Origin: Oscillospiraceae bacterium
Lineage (GTDB): Bacteria > Bacillota_A > Clostridia > Oscillospirales > Oscillospiraceae
Reading direction: 5' to 3'
DNA length: 12,351 bases
NCBI GenBank assembly: GCA_902789835.1
Contig: CADAPN010000052.1
Location: 1-12,351, forward strand
Shown here: piece after piece, positions 1-7,522 of the stretch
Layout of the letters: each line of letters begins with the position of its first letter
Numbering within the stretch: position 1 is the stretch's first letter
Position numbers and translations under genes: made by a program
The notes under the pieces: generated by a model
Database searches by the model: none
Seen by the model: only the letters and a program-made list of their open reading frames with translations
What the model was told of the DNA's origin: nothing

Positions 1-957
1 GCGTTTGCCGAGTTCGGCGAGAACCGCCGTTTCCCGACGGCGGAAGCCCTCTTCCCCTTCCGCGGCGAAAATCTCCGGAATCGTGCATCCGGCCGCTTTC
101 TCAATCTCCAGATCGGCTTCCACACATTCCCTCCCGAGTGCTTTCGCAAGACGTTCGGCAATGGTGCTCTTCCCCGAGCCCGGCATCCCGATCAGGATGA
201 TATTCTGCATTTCGCCGCTCAGCTTTCCGTAGATGCGCTCCAGCTCCTTTGCGGGATGACTGTGCCCCAGAAAGATTTCGGACGCACGCACCCCCTGGGC
301 AACCAGCATTCTGAGCCCGCCGGCGCACGGGATGCCGAGTTCCTCGGCCTGCAGCAGCAGTGCCGTACGCGCGGGGTTGTAGACCACGTCCAGCACCGCC
401 TCCAGCCTGGTAAACGGAATCAGATCCAGTGCTTTCTCTCCGTTTTTCGGATACATGCCAAGGGGCGTCGTGTTCACAATCAGCGCGGCATCCGCATGGA
501 GCTTTGCCACATTCTGATAGTTGGTTTCGCCGCTTCTCGACACGACGATGACCTCCGCCCCGAAATGCCGCAGGCAGGCACAAACCGTCGCGGACGCGCC
601 TCCGCTTCCCAGGACCAGCGCTTTTTTCCCGGCCGGAGCAAAGCCGGTCTTCCGGAGCAGCGTTTCAAATCCGTAGGCGTCGGTGTTGTCGCCGAGAATG
701 CTTCCGTCCGGCCGTCTCAGAAGCGTGTTCACACTGCCGATCTGTGCCGCCAGCTCTGTGAGCTCATCACAGAAAGGAATCACCGTCTTCTTGTACGGAA
801 TGGTCACGTTCAGCCCGTGCCAGTCTCCATCCCTGACGAAGGCTTCGACCTCATCGGGTTTCTTTTCGTAAAGCACATACTCATAGTCGGCCAGTTCCGC
901 ATGAATCCGTGGCGAATAGCTGTGGCCGAGCTTTTCCCCGAGCAGCCCGCACTTCAT
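1..957 (-). CDS. aroE-aroK: Shikimate dehydrogenase-shikimate kinase fusion, 3' end cut by window edge
   Basis: The reading frame is open from ATG at 957 to base 1 (319 codons, no stop), so the C-terminus is missing. Residues 1 to about 247 are shikimate dehydrogenase (3-dehydroshikimate to shikimate, NADPH): substrate motif SYSPRIH (13-19), NVTIPYK with catalytic Lys56, NTD with Asp93, the glycine-rich nucleotide loop GSGGAS (117-122) and NTTPLGM (162-168). After a short linker, residues 250-319 begin a shikimate kinase: P-loop GMPGSGKST (257-265), Asp282 at the shikimate-binding position, and FRRRE (305-309) with the conserved Arg306. The first Asp of the usual DxD pair is Glu280. The ATG directly abuts the pheA stop (TGAATG), and AGGTGG lies 5 nt upstream, so the two are translationally coupled. 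It is the seventh gene of the aro operon. The fusion joins two consecutive or near-consecutive pathway steps (AroE, then AroK) in one chain. Confidence 0.95.
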   Translation of the reverse strand, partial: MKCGLLGEKLGHSYSPRIHAELADYEYVLYEKKPDEVEAFVRDGDWHGLNVTIPYKKTVIPFCDELTELAAQIGSVNTLLRRPDGSILGDNTDAYGFETLLRKTGFAPAGKKALVLGSGGASATVCACLRHFGAEVIVVSRSGETNYQNVAKLHADAALIVNTTPLGMYPKNGEKALDLIPFTRLEAVLDVVYNPARTALLLQAEELGIPCAGGLRMLVAQGVRASEIFLGHSHPAKELERIYGKLSGEMQNIILIGMPGSGKSTIAERLAKALGRECVEADLEIEKAAGCTIPEIFAAEGEEGFRRRETAVLAELGKR

Positions 958-2100
958 TCAGACCACCTCGCTGTAGCTTCCGAGATACTCATACTCTTCG
1001 CAGATGTCACCGAGTTCACCCATCAATTGAATAAACTTTGGCGAATAAACCGATGTGTCCAGGTCAAAATAGAAGCGATATTCCCAGTTTCTCCCGGGAA
1101 TCGGACGGCTTTCGAGTTTATGCATGTTGATGCCGAGCACATAAAACCGCGCAAGCACATGATGGAGGGTGCCCGGTTCGTCCCGAATCACCATCATCAG
1201 GCTGGTGTGATCCGCACCCGGATAGATTTCAAGATTCTTGGAGATACAGATAAAGCGGGTATAGTTGTTATCCGAATCCTGGACCGAGGCCATGAGGATT
1301 TCCAGGCCGTACAGCTTCGCGCAGCTTCTGGAAGAGAGCGCCGCCACGCCGGGATCCGCCGATTCCGCAACCATTTTGGCAGCAACCGCGGTGTTTTCGC
1401 AGGGGATGATCTTCGCGTTCGGAAAACGCTGGAGAAAACCCGCGCACTGCGTCAGCGCCTGGCCATGTGAATAGATTTCCGTGATGTCCTCGGCCTTGGT
1501 GCCGGGCCGTACCAGAAGATTATGATCGACCTTGATCCGTACCGAACGCACAATCCGGAAGTCGTGCTTCACCATCAGGTCATACACCGCGTTTACGGTG
1601 CCCGCCGTGGAGTTTTCCACCGGAATGACGCCGTATCGGCAGAGGCCCTTCTCCACCGCGGTAAACACCGCGTCAAAGGAGGAGAAATAAAAAATACTCG
1701 GGCGGGCGAAAAGCTTCTCACAGGCGATTCCGGAGTAAGCCCCCTCTACCCCCTGGCAGGCGACAATCGCCTTTCCCGGAAAGAGCTGGGGGGTATCGCG
1801 TAGCGCCGCCTCTATGACCCTGGTTTCCGGGCTCTCCCGGTGAAGGATCCGGTTCTGTCTGCTGCGCGACAGCTCCATCAGCATGGAGAAAAGCGTGAAC
1901 GTATAGTCAGAGAGCTCGGGATCGCTCATCTCTTCGATGCGCTGAAGCTTCTCCTTCTCCCTGCGGACATCCAGTACCGGCAAGCTGTTTTCCTGTTTCC
2001 AGGAGGCAATTTCCGCGGCGATATTCATTCGCTCCGAGAACAGCCGCAGGATCTCTTCGTCAATGCTGTCCAGTTTGTTTCTATATTCGCTCAGTTCCAT
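958..2100 (-). CDS. pheA: Bifunctional chorismate mutase / prephenate dehydratase (P-protein)
   Basis: The 380-residue protein has the full P-protein layout. Residues 1-90 are an AroQ-type chorismate mutase with the active-site series Arg7, Arg24, Lys35 and Arg47, spaced as in the E. coli domain. Residues 111-286 are prephenate dehydratase, with VENS (161-164), HNLL (193-196), SHGQAL (211-216; usually SHPQAL) and the catalytic TRF (281-283). Residues about 298-376 are an ACT domain with the phenylalanine-binding DEPGTL (307-312) and ESRP (330-333) motifs, so feedback inhibition by Phe is expected. It converts chorismate to prephenate and then phenylpyruvate. ATG at 2100 lies 10 nt inside the end of aroC and is preceded by GGGAGG with 9 nt spacing. 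The stop abuts the aroE start. Confidence 0.97.
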   Translation of the reverse strand: MELSEYRNKLDSIDEEILRLFSERMNIAAEIASWKQENSLPVLDVRREKEKLQRIEEMSDPELSDYTFTLFSMLMELSRSRQNRILHRESPETRVIEAALRDTPQLFPGKAIVACQGVEGAYSGIACEKLFARPSIFYFSSFDAVFTAVEKGLCRYGVIPVENSTAGTVNAVYDLMVKHDFRIVRSVRIKVDHNLLVRPGTKAEDITEIYSHGQALTQCAGFLQRFPNAKIIPCENTAVAAKMVAESADPGVAALSSRSCAKLYGLEILMASVQDSDNNYTRFICISKNLEIYPGADHTSLMMVIRDEPGTLHHVLARFYVLGINMHKLESRPIPGRNWEYRFYFDLDTSVYSPKFIQLMGELGDICEEYEYLGSYSEVV

Positions 2101-3164
2101 GTACCATGACCTCCCAGAATCATATCTGCAATTGCGATGGCCGCAACCGCTTCCGCAACCGGCACCGCGCGGGGAACGATACAGGGATCGTGCCGTCCCG
2201 TAATCTGAAGCGTCTCCGGCTGCATGGTGTCTAAATTGACGCTCTGCTGTGGTTTTGCAATGGACGGAGTCGGTTTGAACGCGGCCCGAAATACAATCTC
2301 TTCGCCGTTTGTAATGCCGCCGAGGATTCCGCCGGCATGATTGCTGCGAGTCCGGACCGTTCCGTTTTGAACGCAGTATTCGTCGTTGTTTTCGCTGCCG
2401 CGCATCCCGGCGGCCGCAAAACCGGCTCCGAATTCAATGCCTTTGACGGCCGGCACGGCAAACATCAGCTGTGCAATCCGGTTCTCCACCCCGTCAAACA
2501 TCGGCTCCCCGAGCCCCGCCGGAACACCGCGGATGACGCACTCGATGATCCCGCCGACAGAATCCCCTTCGTCCCTCGCATCGGAGATCGCCTTGCGCAT
2601 TCTCAGCGCGGCTTCGTCGGAGACCGCCGGGAAGGCCTTTTCCGCCACCGAGGAGACAAAGGGCGCATCGTCGGCAACATCGGCAATCCGCAGGATTCTT
2701 GCGTCCGCGGTGATTCCCCTGCCTTCCAGCATCTGGAGCAGCAGGCCGCCGGCAACGCAAAGCGGCGCGGTCAGCCGTCCTGAAAAATGCCCTCCGCCGT
2801 GATAGTCCTGATATCCCCCGTATCGGATCCGGGCGGTATAGTCCGCGTGTCCCGGTCTCGGGAGGATGCGAAGCTGCTCATAATCCTTCCCGCGGGTATT
2901 GTGATTCCGGATGACGGCGGTCAGCGGCGCGCCGCAGGTTCTTCCGTCTTTCAGTCCGCACAGGAACTCCGGTCTGTCCTCCTCCCGCCGCGGTGTGGAC
3001 CAGTCGTTCTGGCCCGGCGCCCGTCGGTTCAGGAAGCGCTGAAGTCTGTCCGGGTCAAGCGGAATTCCGGCCGGCAAACCGTCCAGGGTCATGCCGATGG
3101 CCTCACTGTGGCTCTGACCGAAGATCGACAGGCGCAGTGCCGTGCCGATAAAAACGCTGCTCAT
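2091..3164 (-). CDS. aroC: Chorismate synthase
   Basis: The 357-residue protein makes chorismate from EPSP using reduced FMN. Family signatures are RRAPGQ near the N-terminus, PGHADYTA, the FMN-contacting GGGHFSGR, the NHAGGILGGITNGEEI block, KPTPSI and the C-terminal GRHDPCIVPRAVPVAEA. The usual GESHG near the start is GQSHS (16-20), which keeps His19 but replaces Glu by Gln. I chose ATG 3164, not the upstream TTG at 3194: AAAGGAAG sits 7 nt before ATG 3164 and the protein then begins MSSVFIG, as in relatives. The 44 nt before it (3165-3208) is the only real gap in the operon. No FMN reductase domain is fused, so reduced FMN must come from elsewhere. The ribU riboflavin importer lies upstream of this operon. 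Confidence 0.96.
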   Translation of the reverse strand: MSSVFIGTALRLSIFGQSHSEAIGMTLDGLPAGIPLDPDRLQRFLNRRAPGQNDWSTPRREEDRPEFLCGLKDGRTCGAPLTAVIRNHNTRGKDYEQLRILPRPGHADYTARIRYGGYQDYHGGGHFSGRLTAPLCVAGGLLLQMLEGRGITADARILRIADVADDAPFVSSVAEKAFPAVSDEAALRMRKAISDARDEGDSVGGIIECVIRGVPAGLGEPMFDGVENRIAQLMFAVPAVKGIEFGAGFAAAGMRGSENNDEYCVQNGTVRTRSNHAGGILGGITNGEEIVFRAAFKPTPSIAKPQQSVNLDTMQPETLQITGRHDPCIVPRAVPVAEAVAAIAIADMILGGHGTWN

Positions 3165-3194
3165 TTCGTTTCTTCCTTTCCTGTGATCCGGCAA

Positions 3195-3209
3195 AACGGC
3201 CGGGCCGTT
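3195..3209 (-). other. Intercistronic hairpin between aroA and aroC
   Basis: A perfect 7-base inverted repeat around one central base (AACGGCC-C-GGCCGTT, read on the minus strand) begins at the last base of the aroA stop codon. As RNA it would form about 6 bp with a 3-nt loop and is followed by TTTTG. The U-run is too short for a confident terminator. It may stabilise the upstream mRNA or set the aroA/aroC ratio. Confidence 0.4.
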
Positions 3210-4477
3210 CAGCCGGGTTCCTGCGTACGGTTCAGTGCTTCAAAATCCCGCCAGAAAGCCGGATAGGATTTTTCCACACATTCAGCCCCGGATACGATGA
3301 CCGGTTCGGCACACAGGACGGCCGCCACCGCCGCACTCATGGCGATTCGATGGTCATTGAACGCGTCGGCGCTGCCGCCGCAAAGTCTGCCTTTCCCGTG
3401 AATGACGAGTCCGTCCGGATGCTCTTCCGCTTCCCCTCCCAAGCTGCGAATCAGCGCCGTGGTCGTTTTCAGGCGGTCTGATTCTTTCAGGCGCAGTCTT
3501 GCCGCGCCCGTAATCCTGGAGGTCCCTTCCGCACTGCAGCAGAGGATGGCCAGAACCGGAACAAGATCCGGAATGGACATGGCATTGACGTCGATCGGAC
3601 GCCGGTTCCCCTGACGGACCGTCACACGGTCTTTTTCTTCGGTCACTTCCGCGCCGAAGTCCCGAAGGATCTCAAGAATCTGCCGGTCCCCCTGGACCGA
3701 CGCGGGATTCAGCCCCCCGACCCGGATGCCCTTTTCGGAGAGGGCGGCGGCGCAGAGGAAAAACGCCGCGTTGGACCAGTCCCCTTCCGCCGGGACAAGC
3801 TTCGGAAGCTCCGGCGTCTGTGGGCCGGAAATCTTCCAGGTCTCGGGGCTTTTCCGCTCAAAACGGACATTTGCCCTGTTCAGGACCTCTTCCGTCAGCC
3901 GGACATAGGCCGCCGATTCCATTTCGCCTTCCGTCTGCAGTTCGCTCTCGCCTCTGAGGACAGGAAGCGCCATCAGGAGCCCTGAAAAGTACTGGGACGA
4001 TACATTGCCGGGAAGCCGAAACAGGCCTCCTTCCAGCTGTCCGTCACAGTGCAGGATCTTCCCCTCCCGCGTCAGGGTCATTCCGTGTTCCCGCAGGAGC
4101 CGGTCAAAGGGAGCCAGAGGCCGTTCGGAAAGACGGCCCTCCATCTTGAAATCCGCACTTCTGCCCAGGGCCCCTGCCACCGGGATCAGGAAACGCAGGG
4201 TGGAACCGCTCTCACCGGCCGGAAGCAGGACTTTCCCGTTTTCTCCCCGATCCATGATCGGAGAGATGTGCAGCCGCTTCTCTTCCGCCCGTATTTGGGC
4301 CCCCAGTGCGTTCAGGCATTCCGCGGTCGCCCGGATGTCCCGGGAGAGCCCGTCGTATTGAATCTCGACCTCCCGCTGTCCAAGCGCCGCGCAGATCATC
4401 AGGCGGTGTACCACGGACTTGGAGGAAGGAATCTTCACTTCCCCGAAACGAGCGCCGGGTGTGACGGTTTTAATCAT
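3209..4477 (-). CDS. aroA: 3-phosphoshikimate 1-carboxyvinyltransferase (EPSP synthase)
   Basis: The 422-residue protein transfers the enolpyruvyl group of PEP to shikimate-3-phosphate. Visible motifs are PSSKS with Lys20 and Ser21, followed by Arg25; the PEP-site loop GESGSTLRF (88-96), with the conserved Gly91 and Arg95; SSQYFSGLLMALP; EGDWSNAAFF; KESDR (331-335); and DHR (375-377). ATG 4477 was preferred over a 26-codon upstream extension because GGAGG lies 6 nt before it and the protein then starts MIKTVTPG, directly ahead of the first conserved strand. The start overlaps the aroB end by 8 nt (ATGATTAA), so translation is probably coupled. The PEP loop differs from the textbook class I loop (Thr to Ser, Pro to Phe), which bears on glyphosate class but cannot be settled here. 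Confidence 0.96.
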   Translation of the reverse strand: MIKTVTPGARFGEVKIPSSKSVVHRLMICAALGQREVEIQYDGLSRDIRATAECLNALGAQIRAEEKRLHISPIMDRGENGKVLLPAGESGSTLRFLIPVAGALGRSADFKMEGRLSERPLAPFDRLLREHGMTLTREGKILHCDGQLEGGLFRLPGNVSSQYFSGLLMALPVLRGESELQTEGEMESAAYVRLTEEVLNRANVRFERKSPETWKISGPQTPELPKLVPAEGDWSNAAFFLCAAALSEKGIRVGGLNPASVQGDRQILEILRDFGAEVTEEKDRVTVRQGNRRPIDVNAMSIPDLVPVLAILCCSAEGTSRITGAARLRLKESDRLKTTTALIRSLGGEAEEHPDGLVIHGKGRLCGGSADAFNDHRIAMSAAVAAVLCAEPVIVSGAECVEKSYPAFWRDFEALNRTQEPG

Positions 4478-5522
4478 ACGCAGCCTCCAGCCATTGCCGA
4501 AGCTGTTCGGGATTGACCGGCATCGGCTCAGACCAGCCGATCGCCAGCGGCACAATCAGCGCCAGCTTTCCGGAAGAGATTTTCTTATCCAGGAGCAGCA
4601 GCTCGTAGAGCTCGTCCGCTCGGAATTCCGTCTCTGTGGGAAGGCCGAATCGGTCAAGCATCTCGATGATGGCATCCCGGGAGTCCGCGTCCAGTTTACC
4701 CATTCGGACGGCCGCGCGGGCGATCATCGCGGTGCCGATTGCAACCGCCTCTCCGTGTAGAAGGCGGTAGCCGCTTCTCGCTTCCACCGCATGGCCAAAG
4801 GTATGCCCGAGATTCAGAAGTCTTCTTCGTCCGACATCATGCTCATCTTCCGCGACGATCTCCGCTTTCATCCGAACACAGGTCTCGATCATCTCCTCCT
4901 GGGAAAACGTCCCCTTCTGAAGCGTATCAAACAGGTCGGCATCGCCGAGAACCGCATATTTAATCACTTCCGCGTACCCGGCGCGCAGCTCGCGTTCGGG
5001 AAGCGTTGAGAGCGTATCGGTATCGCAGAGGACAAGCTTTGGCTGGTAAAAGGCACCGACCTGGTTTTTGGCCGCGGGAAGATTGACCGCCGTCTTGCCG
5101 CCGACGGAAGAATCCACCGCCGCCAGAAGCGTGGTCGGGATCTGGATATACGCAATGCCTCGCTGATACGTGGCCGCGGCAAAGCCCGTAAGGTCGCCGG
5201 TCACACCGCCGCCCAGCGCAATCAGGCAGTCCGAGCGGCTCAGTTTGCTTTCCGTCAGGGCATTGAGAAGTTCGCCGAAGCAGGCAAGGCTTTTTGTCTC
5301 CTCCCCGGCTGGGAACACAATGGATTCTGCCCGGAGTCCGGCCTTTTCCAGGCTTTCCATGGCGCGGCTTCCGTAGAGCGGAAACACATGTTCCCCGGAA
5401 ACCACCACGGCCCGGGCGGCTCGGGTGTGGGCCCTGACTTCTTCCCCGAGACGGTCCAGCAGCCCGCTGCCGATTTTCACGTCGTAAGCCGCGGAAGGCG
5501 TATTGACCGAAACGACCCTCAT
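4470..5522 (-). CDS. aroB: 3-dehydroquinate synthase
   Basis: The 350-residue protein cyclises DAHP to 3-dehydroquinate using NAD and a divalent metal. Motifs in order are PAGEETK (71-77), the NAD loop GGGVTGD (104-110), IPTTLLAAVDSSVGGKTAVN (128-147) with Lys143, KNQVGAF (152-158), metal ligand Glu185 in GYAEVIKY, and metal ligands His240 (LNLGHTFGH) and His256 (LLHGEAVAIG). The length is normal for the family and nothing is missing. ATG 5522 overlaps the tyrA stop as ATGA. The upstream GAGG is about 10 nt away, a weak spacing, so coupling to tyrA translation is likely. Confidence 0.97.
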   Translation of the reverse strand: MRVVSVNTPSAAYDVKIGSGLLDRLGEEVRAHTRAARAVVVSGEHVFPLYGSRAMESLEKAGLRAESIVFPAGEETKSLACFGELLNALTESKLSRSDCLIALGGGVTGDLTGFAAATYQRGIAYIQIPTTLLAAVDSSVGGKTAVNLPAAKNQVGAFYQPKLVLCDTDTLSTLPERELRAGYAEVIKYAVLGDADLFDTLQKGTFSQEEMIETCVRMKAEIVAEDEHDVGRRRLLNLGHTFGHAVEARSGYRLLHGEAVAIGTAMIARAAVRMGKLDADSRDAIIEMLDRFGLPTETEFRADELYELLLLDKKISSGKLALIVPLAIGWSEPMPVNPEQLRQWLEAAYD

Positions 5523-6355
5523 TTGCCGTCTACCTCTTCCTTAATCCGCTTTCCCTCGTCCAGCAGGGTGATCAGTTCCTCACGGTTGTCCTCCTCCATC
5601 GCCCGCCGATATGCATCCAGATGTTCCATCAGTCCGTTGATCTCCGAGAGCAGATAGTCTTTGTTCTCCAGAAACAGTTCCGCCCACATGGGTGCGTTGA
5701 GCCAGGCAACCCGGGTCAGATCCTTGTAGCTTCCGGCGGAAAACCCGTGATGGATGCGGGAGGTGGGGCTTTTCACGTAGGCGTTGGATACCACATGGGC
5801 AAGCTGCGAGGTAAAGGCAATCATTTCATCGTGCTTCTCCGCCGTCGTGACCGAGATCCGGCTGAAACCGGCGGGTGAAAGCAGCTCCTTCACATGGTCC
5901 AGAAGGAAAATGTCGTCATATTTCGGCGGGACAATGACCAGCGGCGCATTGTGATACATCGTCGCTTTGGCATACTTATATCCCGAATACTGCGTTCCGG
6001 CCATCGGGTGTCCGCCGACGTAGAGGAAGCCGTATTCCTCGGCGATCGGGAAAACCGCCTCACAGACCACCCGTTTTGTCCCGCAGCAGTCCATCACCAG
6101 AGGCTTTTTTCCGAAGTACGGCGCGAAGTCCCGGATGACCTTGATCGCCGCTTCCGGGAAAATTGTCACCAGCACCAGATCGCAGTCCCCGACATTCTCC
6201 TTGGTCAGCTCTCCGTCAACATCGCCGGAGAGCATCGCAAAATCGAGCACCGACTTCGTGCGGTTGGAGGCCAAAACCTCCCAGCCGGCCGCGTGGTAAG
6301 CCTTGGCAAAGCTTCCCCCGATCAGGCCGAGTCCGACAACGCCAACCCTGCTCAT
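5519..6355 (-). CDS. tyrA: Prephenate dehydrogenase
   Basis: The 278-residue protein oxidatively decarboxylates prephenate to 4-hydroxyphenylpyruvate, the tyrosine precursor. An N-terminal Rossmann fold shows GLGLIGGS (8-15). The active-site block GGHPMAGTQYSGY carries His116, and the downstream helical dimerisation domain includes TSQLAHVVSNA. There is no C-terminal ACT domain and no fused chorismate mutase, so it depends on the PheA mutase domain or another enzyme for prephenate. The second Rossmann strand ends SNRTK (30-34) without the acidic residue typical of NAD-specific enzymes, which hints at NADP use. Arogenate dehydrogenase activity cannot be excluded. Both ends overlap neighbours as ATGA. 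Confidence 0.94.
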   Translation of the reverse strand: MSRVGVVGLGLIGGSFAKAYHAAGWEVLASNRTKSVLDFAMLSGDVDGELTKENVGDCDLVLVTIFPEAAIKVIRDFAPYFGKKPLVMDCCGTKRVVCEAVFPIAEEYGFLYVGGHPMAGTQYSGYKYAKATMYHNAPLVIVPPKYDDIFLLDHVKELLSPAGFSRISVTTAEKHDEMIAFTSQLAHVVSNAYVKSPTSRIHHGFSAGSYKDLTRVAWLNAPMWAELFLENKDYLLSEINGLMEHLDAYRRAMEEDNREELITLLDEGKRIKEEVDGK

Positions 6356-7353
6356 GCGACGATCCCCCGAACGGCGCGAATCTTCTCCGCGAGTTCCGCA
6401 AACTCTTCCGGTCTCAGGGACTGGGCACCGTCACAAAGGGCGTGGATCGGATCGTTGTGTACCTCGATGATCAGGCCGTCCGCCCCGCCCGCCGTGGCGG
6501 CCAGGGCCATGGGCGGAACAAGCTTTGCAATTCCCGTTGCATGGCTCGGGTCCACGATCACCGGCAGATGGGTCAGCTGGTGAAGCATCGGCACCGCCGC
6601 CAGGTCGAGGGTGTTTCGGGTATAGTCGGAGAAGGTGCGGATTCCGCGCTCGCAGAGCATGACCCGTTCGTTTCCGCTGGCCATGATGTACTCGGCGCTC
6701 ATGAGCAGCTCCTTCAGCGTGTTTGCAAGGCCACGTTTGAGCAGGATCGGCTTGTCCAAATGTCCAAGCTCTCTGAGCAGGTCAAAGTTCTGCATGTTTC
6801 TTGCGCCGACCTGTATCACATCCACGTCCTCAAAAAGCGGAAGGTCCATGATGTTCATCAGTTCGGTCACGATCGGCAGGCCGGTTTCCTGACGGGCAAC
6901 CTTGAGATATTCAAGCCCGGTCGCCTTCAGTCCCGCAAAATCATAGGGCGAGGTCCGCGGCTTGAAAGCGCCGCCCCGCATCAGCTGTGCACCGGCAGCT
7001 TTCACGGCTTTGGCCACCGTGACGATCTGCTCCTCCGATTCCACGGAGCAGGGTCCGGCAATCATGACGAAGTTGCCGCCGCCGACCTTCACATCGCCGA
7101 TTTCCACGACCATGTCATCCGGATGGAATTTCCGGTTGCAGCACTTAAACGGCTCGGTTACTCTCTTTACGGAGTCGACAATCTCCAGGCTCTCCACCAG
7201 GTCGATATCCACCGTGGTCGTGTCCCCGATCAGGCCGAGGACCGTCTGGAATTCACCGTCCGAGATGTGAATTCTCAGCCCCAGCGCCTCCAGCCATGCA
7301 ATCAGCTGCGCCTTTTTCTCTTCCGATACACCGTGCTTCAAAACGACTATCAT
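6352..7353 (-). CDS. aroF: 3-deoxy-7-phosphoheptulonate (DAHP) synthase, N-terminal ferredoxin-like domain type
   Basis: The 333-residue protein condenses PEP and erythrose-4-phosphate, the entry step of the pathway. Residues 1-70 form the ferredoxin-like regulatory domain of the Thermotoga maritima-type (AroA-I-beta) enzymes. The barrel follows, with metal ligand Cys102 in AGPCSVE, RGGAFKPRTSPY, LLKRG, His in DPSHATG, Glu in IIEVH and Asp in CDGAQSL. By analogy with T. maritima, the N-terminal domain may mediate Tyr or Phe feedback. I chose ATG 7353 because GGAGGG lies 6 nt upstream and the family start fits. A longer open frame to TTG 7476 would run through the attenuator. It is the first gene of the aro operon and is controlled by the leader at 7366-7551. 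Confidence 0.96.
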   Translation of the reverse strand: MIVVLKHGVSEEKKAQLIAWLEALGLRIHISDGEFQTVLGLIGDTTTVDIDLVESLEIVDSVKRVTEPFKCCNRKFHPDDMVVEIGDVKVGGGNFVMIAGPCSVESEEQIVTVAKAVKAAGAQLMRGGAFKPRTSPYDFAGLKATGLEYLKVARQETGLPIVTELMNIMDLPLFEDVDVIQVGARNMQNFDLLRELGHLDKPILLKRGLANTLKELLMSAEYIMASGNERVMLCERGIRTFSDYTRNTLDLAAVPMLHQLTHLPVIVDPSHATGIAKLVPPMALAATAGGADGLIIEVHNDPIHALCDGAQSLRPEEFAELAEKIRAVRGIVA

Positions 7354-7365
7354 CTTGTACCCTCC

Positions 7366-7397
7366 AAAATAAAAACCGCACAGGATAACCTGTGCGG
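7366..7397 (-). terminator. Attenuator terminator of the aro operon
   Basis: A perfect 9-bp stem (CCGCACAGG / CCTGTGCGG) with loop TTAT is followed by TTTTTATTTT on the minus strand. It ends just before the aroF ribosome binding site. It is an intrinsic terminator between the promoter and aroF. Its 5' half is also the 3' arm of a competing 13-bp helix (see 7382-7439). Confidence 0.93.
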
Positions 7398-7439
7398 CAA
7401 TTCTCAACAATCCGAGTTTTTTGCACCACAAATTATCCT
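7382..7439 (-). promoter_or_regulatory. Antiterminator of the aro attenuator
   Basis: On the minus strand AGGATAATTTGTG (7439-7427) can pair with CACAGGTTATCCT (7394-7382) in 13 consecutive pairs, two of them G-U. This consumes the 5' arm and loop of the terminator and so excludes it. The 5' arm begins at the last base of the leader peptide stop codon. A ribosome that finishes the peptide would mask it, and one stalled at the Tyr/Phe codons would leave it free. A weaker upstream pairing, 7478-7470 with 7427-7419 (9 pairs, one G-U), could act as the 1:2 stem. Confidence 0.82.
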
Positions 7440-7492
7440 TACCGAAGCATGTCAGTAAAGTAATAATAGGATGCAAAACGGAAAGCCTTCAT
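7439..7492 (-). CDS. Phe/Tyr-rich leader peptide of the aro operon attenuator
   Basis: The short frame encodes MKAFRFASYYYFTDMLR and stop TAA. Six of 17 residues are Phe (4, 6, 12) or Tyr (9-11), with the YYYF run just 5 codons before the stop; there is no Trp. GGAGG lies 7 nt before this ATG; an in-frame ATG two codons earlier (7498) is only 1 nt from it and is less likely. The frame lies about 25 nt downstream of the predicted transcription start and overlaps the antiterminator by one base at its stop. By analogy with classical his/phe/trp leaders, ribosome stalling when charged tRNA-Phe or tRNA-Tyr is scarce would prevent termination and let aroF to aroK be transcribed. The peptide itself probably has no other function. 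Confidence 0.88.
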   Translation of the reverse strand: MKAFRFASYYYFTDMLR

Positions 7493-7522
7493 TTTCATTC
7501 CTCCGAGAACGGAACTGCAAGT

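Noticed and set aside
256..1470. Long open frame on the plus strand (404 codons)
   Set aside because: It lies antisense across aroE and pheA, both with complete family motifs. It shows no recognisable domain and crosses a gene boundary; it is a GC-rich shadow frame.
4478..4555. 26-codon N-terminal extension of aroA
   Set aside because: It would lie wholly within aroB. ATG 4477 has GGAGG at 6 nt and the conserved region begins straight after it.
6163..7458. Long open frame on the plus strand (431 codons)
   Set aside because: Antisense to tyrA, aroF and the attenuator, with no recognisable motif. A shadow frame.
7354..7476. N-terminal extension of aroF from TTG 7476
   Set aside because: The frame passes through the leader peptide and terminator. 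ATG 7353 has an ideal ribosome binding site and gives the family N-terminus, with Cys102 numbered as in T. maritima.
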